A stretch of DNA of 19,424 nucleotides from Kineosphaera sp039812485. GTDB taxonomy: Bacteria > Actinomycetota > Actinomycetes > Actinomycetales > Dermatophilaceae. Where the stretch lies: assembly GCA_039812485.1 (NCBI GenBank), contig JBDIAP010000063.1, forward strand, positions 1 to 19,424. Reading direction: 5' to 3'. Below are positions 16,547-19,424 of this stretch, one piece after another (position 1 is the first letter of the stretch; each line of letters opens with the position of its first letter). The notes under the pieces are model-generated. The model was not told the origin of the DNA. It made no database searches and saw nothing but the letters and a program-made list of their open reading frames with translations. Both the position numbers and the translations under genes were made by a program.

Positions 16547-17620
16547 GTGAAGGTCCTCAGCGTCGTCGGCGCCCGCCCGCAGTTCGTCAAGCTCGCGCCG
16601 GTGGCGCAGGCCCTCGCGCGCGCCGCGGACGGCGGCATCGAGCACGTCATCGTGCACACCGGCCAGCATTACGACGCCGCGATGAGCGATGTCTTCTTCG
16701 AGGACCTGCGCATCCCGGCCCCCGACGTGCACCTCGGCGTCGGCTCGGGCAGCCACGGGGTGCAGACGGGCGCGATGCTCGCGGGGCTCGACCCGGTGCT
16801 CGACGAGCACCGGCCCGACTGGGTGCTCGTCTACGGGGACACGAACTCGACGCTGGCCGCCGCCGTGTCGGCGGTCAAGATGCACCTGCCGGTCGCCCAC
16901 CTCGAGGCGGGTCTGCGCTCGTTCAACCGGCGGATGCCCGAGGAGCACAACCGGGTGCTCACCGACCACGCCTCCGACGTGCTGCTCGCGCCGACGCAGG
17001 TGGCGATGGACCACCTGGCCACCGAGGGCCTGGCGCAGCGATCGGTGCTCGTCGGCGACGTCATGACCGACGTGTGCTACCTCGTGCGCGACGGCGTCGC
17101 CGACACGCCGGTCGAGCTGCCGGACTCGATGGATGCCACGTCGCCCTACCTGCTCGCGACGATCCACCGGCCCGACAACACCGACACCCCCGAGCGGCTC
17201 GGTGCGATCGTCGCGGCGATGCGCGACCTGCCGGTGCCCGTGCTGCTGCTCGCGCACCCGCGCCTCGTCGCCAAGGCGTCGGCGCACGGCATCGAGCTGA
17301 CCGGCGGCAACCTGCACCAGACCGCGCCCTTCGCCTACCCGCAGATGGTGCGGGCGGTCATCGGCGCGGCAGGGGTCGTCACCGACTCCGGCGGCCTGCA
17401 GAAGGAGGCGTTCCTGCTCGACACGCCGTGCACGACGATCCGGCCCGAGACCGAGTGGGTCGAAACCCTCGAAGGCGGCTGGAACGTGCTCGACAACGAC
17501 CTGACCCAGCTGCGCGACGTCGCCGTGCGGGAGCGGCCCACGGGCGCCAAGGGCACCCCCTACGGGGACGGGCACGCGGCGGACGTCGTGGCCCGGGTGC
17601 TGCTGGAGCGGGCCCGCTGA
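16547..17620 (+). CDS. wecB: UDP-N-acetylglucosamine 2-epimerase, non-hydrolysing (WecB/WbpI family)
   Basis: Cytoplasmic enzyme of 357 residues that inverts C2 of a UDP-GlcNAc-type sugar to give the UDP-ManNAc-type. Family motifs in order: GARPQF (8-13), YGDTNST (96-102), HLEAGLRSF (118-126), PEEHNR (131-136), TIHRPDN (205-211), SGGLQKEAF (281-289), and RPETEW (299-304). The ETEW form near the end is what I expect in WbpI-like enzymes acting on the diacetamido uronic acid, but it is not proof. The GTG start has GAAAGG seven bases upstream; no earlier start fits. The gene stands alone on the plus strand between two minus-strand sugar genes and converges with the dehydrogenase. Confidence 0.9.
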   Translation: MKVLSVVGARPQFVKLAPVAQALARAADGGIEHVIVHTGQHYDAAMSDVFFEDLRIPAPDVHLGVGSGSHGVQTGAMLAGLDPVLDEHRPDWVLVYGDTNSTLAAAVSAVKMHLPVAHLEAGLRSFNRRMPEEHNRVLTDHASDVLLAPTQVAMDHLATEGLAQRSVLVGDVMTDVCYLVRDGVADTPVELPDSMDATSPYLLATIHRPDNTDTPERLGAIVAAMRDLPVPVLLLAHPRLVAKASAHGIELTGGNLHQTAPFAYPQMVRAVIGAAGVVTDSGGLQKEAFLLDTPCTTIRPETEWVETLEGGWNVLDNDLTQLRDVAVRERPTGAKGTPYGDGHAADVVARVLLERAR

Positions 17621-17818
17621 CCCCCGTCCCCGGACGGCGACCGGCCAGCGACGGCGCCGAGAGCTGGGGTCGCCGCCGAGGGCTCGTGTGCGGGCACGGG
17701 ACCTCGGCGAGAACCCCAGCCCTCGGCGGCTCCGCGGGCGCCGGCTCTTCGGGCGCGGGCTCGGCGGGTGCGTCGTCTCAGGCGCGGGCTCGGCCGGTGC
17801 GGCCGGCCGGGGCGGCGG
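17621..17818. terminator. Convergent intergenic region with competing hairpins
   Basis: The region lies between the 3' ends of the epimerase and dehydrogenase genes. GCCGCCGAGGGCT (17672-17684) pairs perfectly with AGCCCTCGGCGGC (17718-17730), a 13-bp stem with a 33-base loop. Within this, GCTGGGGT (17663-17670) could instead pair with ACCCCAGC (17713-17720), and CGCCGAG (17674-17680) with CTCGGCG (17703-17709); these exclude one another. A bidirectional terminator is the simplest reading. No gene is visible. Confidence 0.5.
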
Positions 17819-19108
17819 TCAGGCCTGGCCGACCGTGCGGAACGCGACGCCCTCGAAGCGGGCCGGGTCGAGCACGTGCCGGCCGTCGACGACGAGCTGC
17901 ACGCCCGGCAGGTCGGCGGCGCTCAGCTGCCGGTATTCGGCATGGTCGGCCTGCAGGATCGCGACGTCGACCGGCGAGCCGGGCGAGTACGCCTCGAAGC
18001 CGTACGTGGCGAGCTCCTCGGCCGAATACATGGGGTCGTGCACCAGCACCGTCGCGCCCGCCTCGCGGAGCGCGTCGACCGTCGGGAACACCCCGGAGAA
18101 CGCCGTCTCCTTGACCCCGCCGCGGTAGGAGGCCCCGAGCACGACGACGGTGCGCCCGGCCAGGTCGCCGAGGGCGCCCGCCGCGAGCCCGACGGTGTAG
18201 GCCGGCATCGCCGCGTTGGCCTCGCGGGCGGCGCGCACGACGGTCGCGTCGGGGTCGTTCCACAGGTAGAGCCGCGGGTAGACGGGGATGCAGTGCCCGC
18301 CGACCGCGATGCCGGGCCGGTGGATGTGGCTGTACGGCTGGGAGTTGCTCGCCTCGATGACCTGGTAGACGTCGATGCCGTGGGCCGCGGCGAAGGCGCC
18401 GAACTGGTTCGCCAGCCCGATGTTGACGTCGCGGTAGGTCGTCTCGGCCAACTTGGCCATCTCGGCCGCCTCGGCCGAGCCCAGGTCCCACACGCCGTTG
18501 CCGCGCGTCAGGTCGGGGCGCTCGTCGAAGTCGAGGACCGCCTCGTAGAACTCCGTGGCGCGGGCCGCGCCCGCCTCCGACAGCCCGCCGATGAGCTTGG
18601 GGTATTTGCGCAGGTCGGCGAAGACCCGCCCGGTGAGCACCCGCTCGGGCGAGAAGACGAGGTGGAAGTCCTCGCCCTGCGTCAGGCCCGAGCCCTCCTC
18701 CAGCAGCGGCAGCCAGCGCTCCCGGGTCGTGCCGACCGGCAGCGTCGTCTCGTAGGACACGAGCGTGCCCTTCGTCAGGCCGCGGGCGATGTCCTTGGTC
18801 GCGTCGGTCATCCAACCGAAGTCGGGGATGCCCTCGGAGTCGACGAAGAGCGGCACGACGACGACGACCGCGTCGGACTTCGACACGGCGTCGGCCGTGT
18901 CGGTGGTGGCCTCGAGGTTGCCGGCGGGCACGAGCTCGGCGAGCTTCTCGGCGAGGTGTGCCTCACCGGGGAAGGGCTCGCGACCGGCGTTGACCGTCTC
19001 GACGACCGCCGGGTTGACGTCGGCGCCGTAGACGTGGTGTCCCTTGCTGGCGAACTGCACGGCCAGGGGCAGGCCGATCTTGCCGAGACCGACGACGGTG
19101 ATGTTCAC
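17819..19108 (-). CDS. UDP-sugar 6-dehydrogenase (UDP-ManNAc / UDP-GlcNAc dehydrogenase, WecC/WbpA type)
   Basis: NAD-dependent enzyme of 429 residues that oxidises C6 of a UDP-N-acetylhexosamine to the uronic acid in two steps. The Rossmann start is VVGLGKIGLPLAVQF (5-19). Further marks are ETTLPVGTT (120-128), FSPERVLTG (152-160), the conserved lysine region MAKLAETTYRDVNIGLANQ with Lys219, and the catalytic cysteine Cys273 in AVGGHCIPVYP. The TTYRDVNIGLANQ form is the type found in aminosugar dehydrogenases more than in UDP-glucose dehydrogenase. I chose the GTG at 19106-19108, with GAGGA seven bases before it and the Rossmann motif immediately after. The frame is open further upstream, but without likeness to the family. 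Choosing UDP-ManNAc or UDP-GlcNAc as substrate needs more context than the window gives. Confidence 0.9.
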   Translation of the reverse strand: MNITVVGLGKIGLPLAVQFASKGHHVYGADVNPAVVETVNAGREPFPGEAHLAEKLAELVPAGNLEATTDTADAVSKSDAVVVVVPLFVDSEGIPDFGWMTDATKDIARGLTKGTLVSYETTLPVGTTRERWLPLLEEGSGLTQGEDFHLVFSPERVLTGRVFADLRKYPKLIGGLSEAGAARATEFYEAVLDFDERPDLTRGNGVWDLGSAEAAEMAKLAETTYRDVNIGLANQFGAFAAAHGIDVYQVIEASNSQPYSHIHRPGIAVGGHCIPVYPRLYLWNDPDATVVRAAREANAAMPAYTVGLAAGALGDLAGRTVVVLGASYRGGVKETAFSGVFPTVDALREAGATVLVHDPMYSAEELATYGFEAYSPGSPVDVAILQADHAEYRQLSAADLPGVQLVVDGRHVLDPARFEGVAFRTVGQA

Positions 19109-19424
19109 GCGGCTGTCCTCACTTGCTCCAGACGAGCTGGATGGTTGCTGGGGTGAACAGTGCCCGCGCCACCCGTCGCGCCAGGCCGGGCCACACCGGG
19201 CCGGCACGTGCGCAGGCTCGCGGCACTGTCCGAGGCGTGCGGGGCGACCTGGCTCGAGGCTGCCCCCGCCCCGGGCGAAAGCTTAGAGGGTTCGCCCGCC
19301 CGACCGGGCATCCCGCGGCTCGCGGGCGTGTGTGCGGTCGCCGGCCCGGCCGTCGGCGCCCGACGTCGGGGCGCGGCGCCGCCCGCCGCGGGGGGCGACC
19401 GGTCGGTCTACCGATGGGGGGAGG
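19109..19424. promoter_or_regulatory. Upstream region of the dehydrogenase gene, to window end
   Basis: I see no supportable gene in these 316 bases. An inverted repeat, CGGGCGAA (19272-19279) with TTCGCCCG (19291-19298), brackets TAAGCT on the minus strand (19280-19285), which fits the -10 pattern TANNNT; if real it would give a leader of about 165 bases for the dehydrogenase. The last 100 bases are very GC-rich and without clear structure. Confidence 0.3.

Noticed and set aside
17731..17818. Near-repeat of a GGCGCGGGCTCGGC-type segment (two copies)
   Set aside because: Short and GC-simple; in DNA of this composition it can arise by chance and has no clear boundaries.
15262..18114. Long plus-strand frame across the aminotransferase, epimerase and dehydrogenase genes
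   Set aside because: It overlaps recognised genes in other frames and has no recognisable domain.
19105..19311. Small 68-residue minus-strand frame upstream of the dehydrogenase
   Set aside because: No family likeness, no ribosome site, and it overlaps the dehydrogenase start region; composition looks like non-coding GC-rich DNA.

Overview
The window is very GC-rich, its genes use GTG and ATG starts, and the regulatory boxes and protein families are typical of a high-GC Gram-positive actinobacterium. The protein flavour suggests the Micrococcales, near Dermatophilaceae/Intrasporangiaceae, but that placement is inference. It reads as ordinary chromosome: intact housekeeping and accessory operons with three decayed gene remnants between them. 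I found no prophage, CRISPR array, tRNA or rRNA.

Left part (1-5440): a hairpin-forming inverted repeat at the edge, then a broken thiamine-diphosphate (TPP) decarboxylase remnant whose upstream region still carries palindromic operator-like DNA. Next is a minus-strand iron/siderophore-type ABC uptake operon (lipoprotein, FecCD-type permease, ATPase). It faces an MFS transporter across a shared DtxR/IdeR-type iron box. A C-terminal stub of cardiolipin synthase follows.

Copper part (5480-9184): copA and a DUF305 lipoprotein form a minus-strand pair, and csoR diverges on the plus strand. The csoR-copA gap holds two near-identical CsoR-type operators 33 bp apart, one for each promoter. Just past csoR lies an IS5-type transposase tail with a frameshift.

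Envelope and metabolism part (9399-14072): a secreted protein with an M15-like zinc-peptidase-type domain and three peptidoglycan-binding repeats; scoA-scoB (3-oxoacid CoA-transferase), probably read from a leaderless promoter; and a secreted SpoIID/LytB-domain protein converging on scoB across a strong hairpin.

Nucleotide-sugar part (14201-19108): a Gfo/Idh/MocA dehydrogenase and a DegT-type aminotransferase (minus), a UDP-GlcNAc 2-epimerase (plus), and a UDP-sugar 6-dehydrogenase (minus). Together they match four of the five activities that make UDP-ManNAc(3NAc)A, with the N-acetyltransferase absent from the window. Otherwise the epimerase and dehydrogenase alone would make UDP-ManNAcA. Either way the products probably feed a cell-surface glycopolymer. 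I see no clearly novel system. The most notable points are the symmetric copper control region, the bidirectional iron box, the incomplete aminosugar pathway and the cluster of gene remnants.
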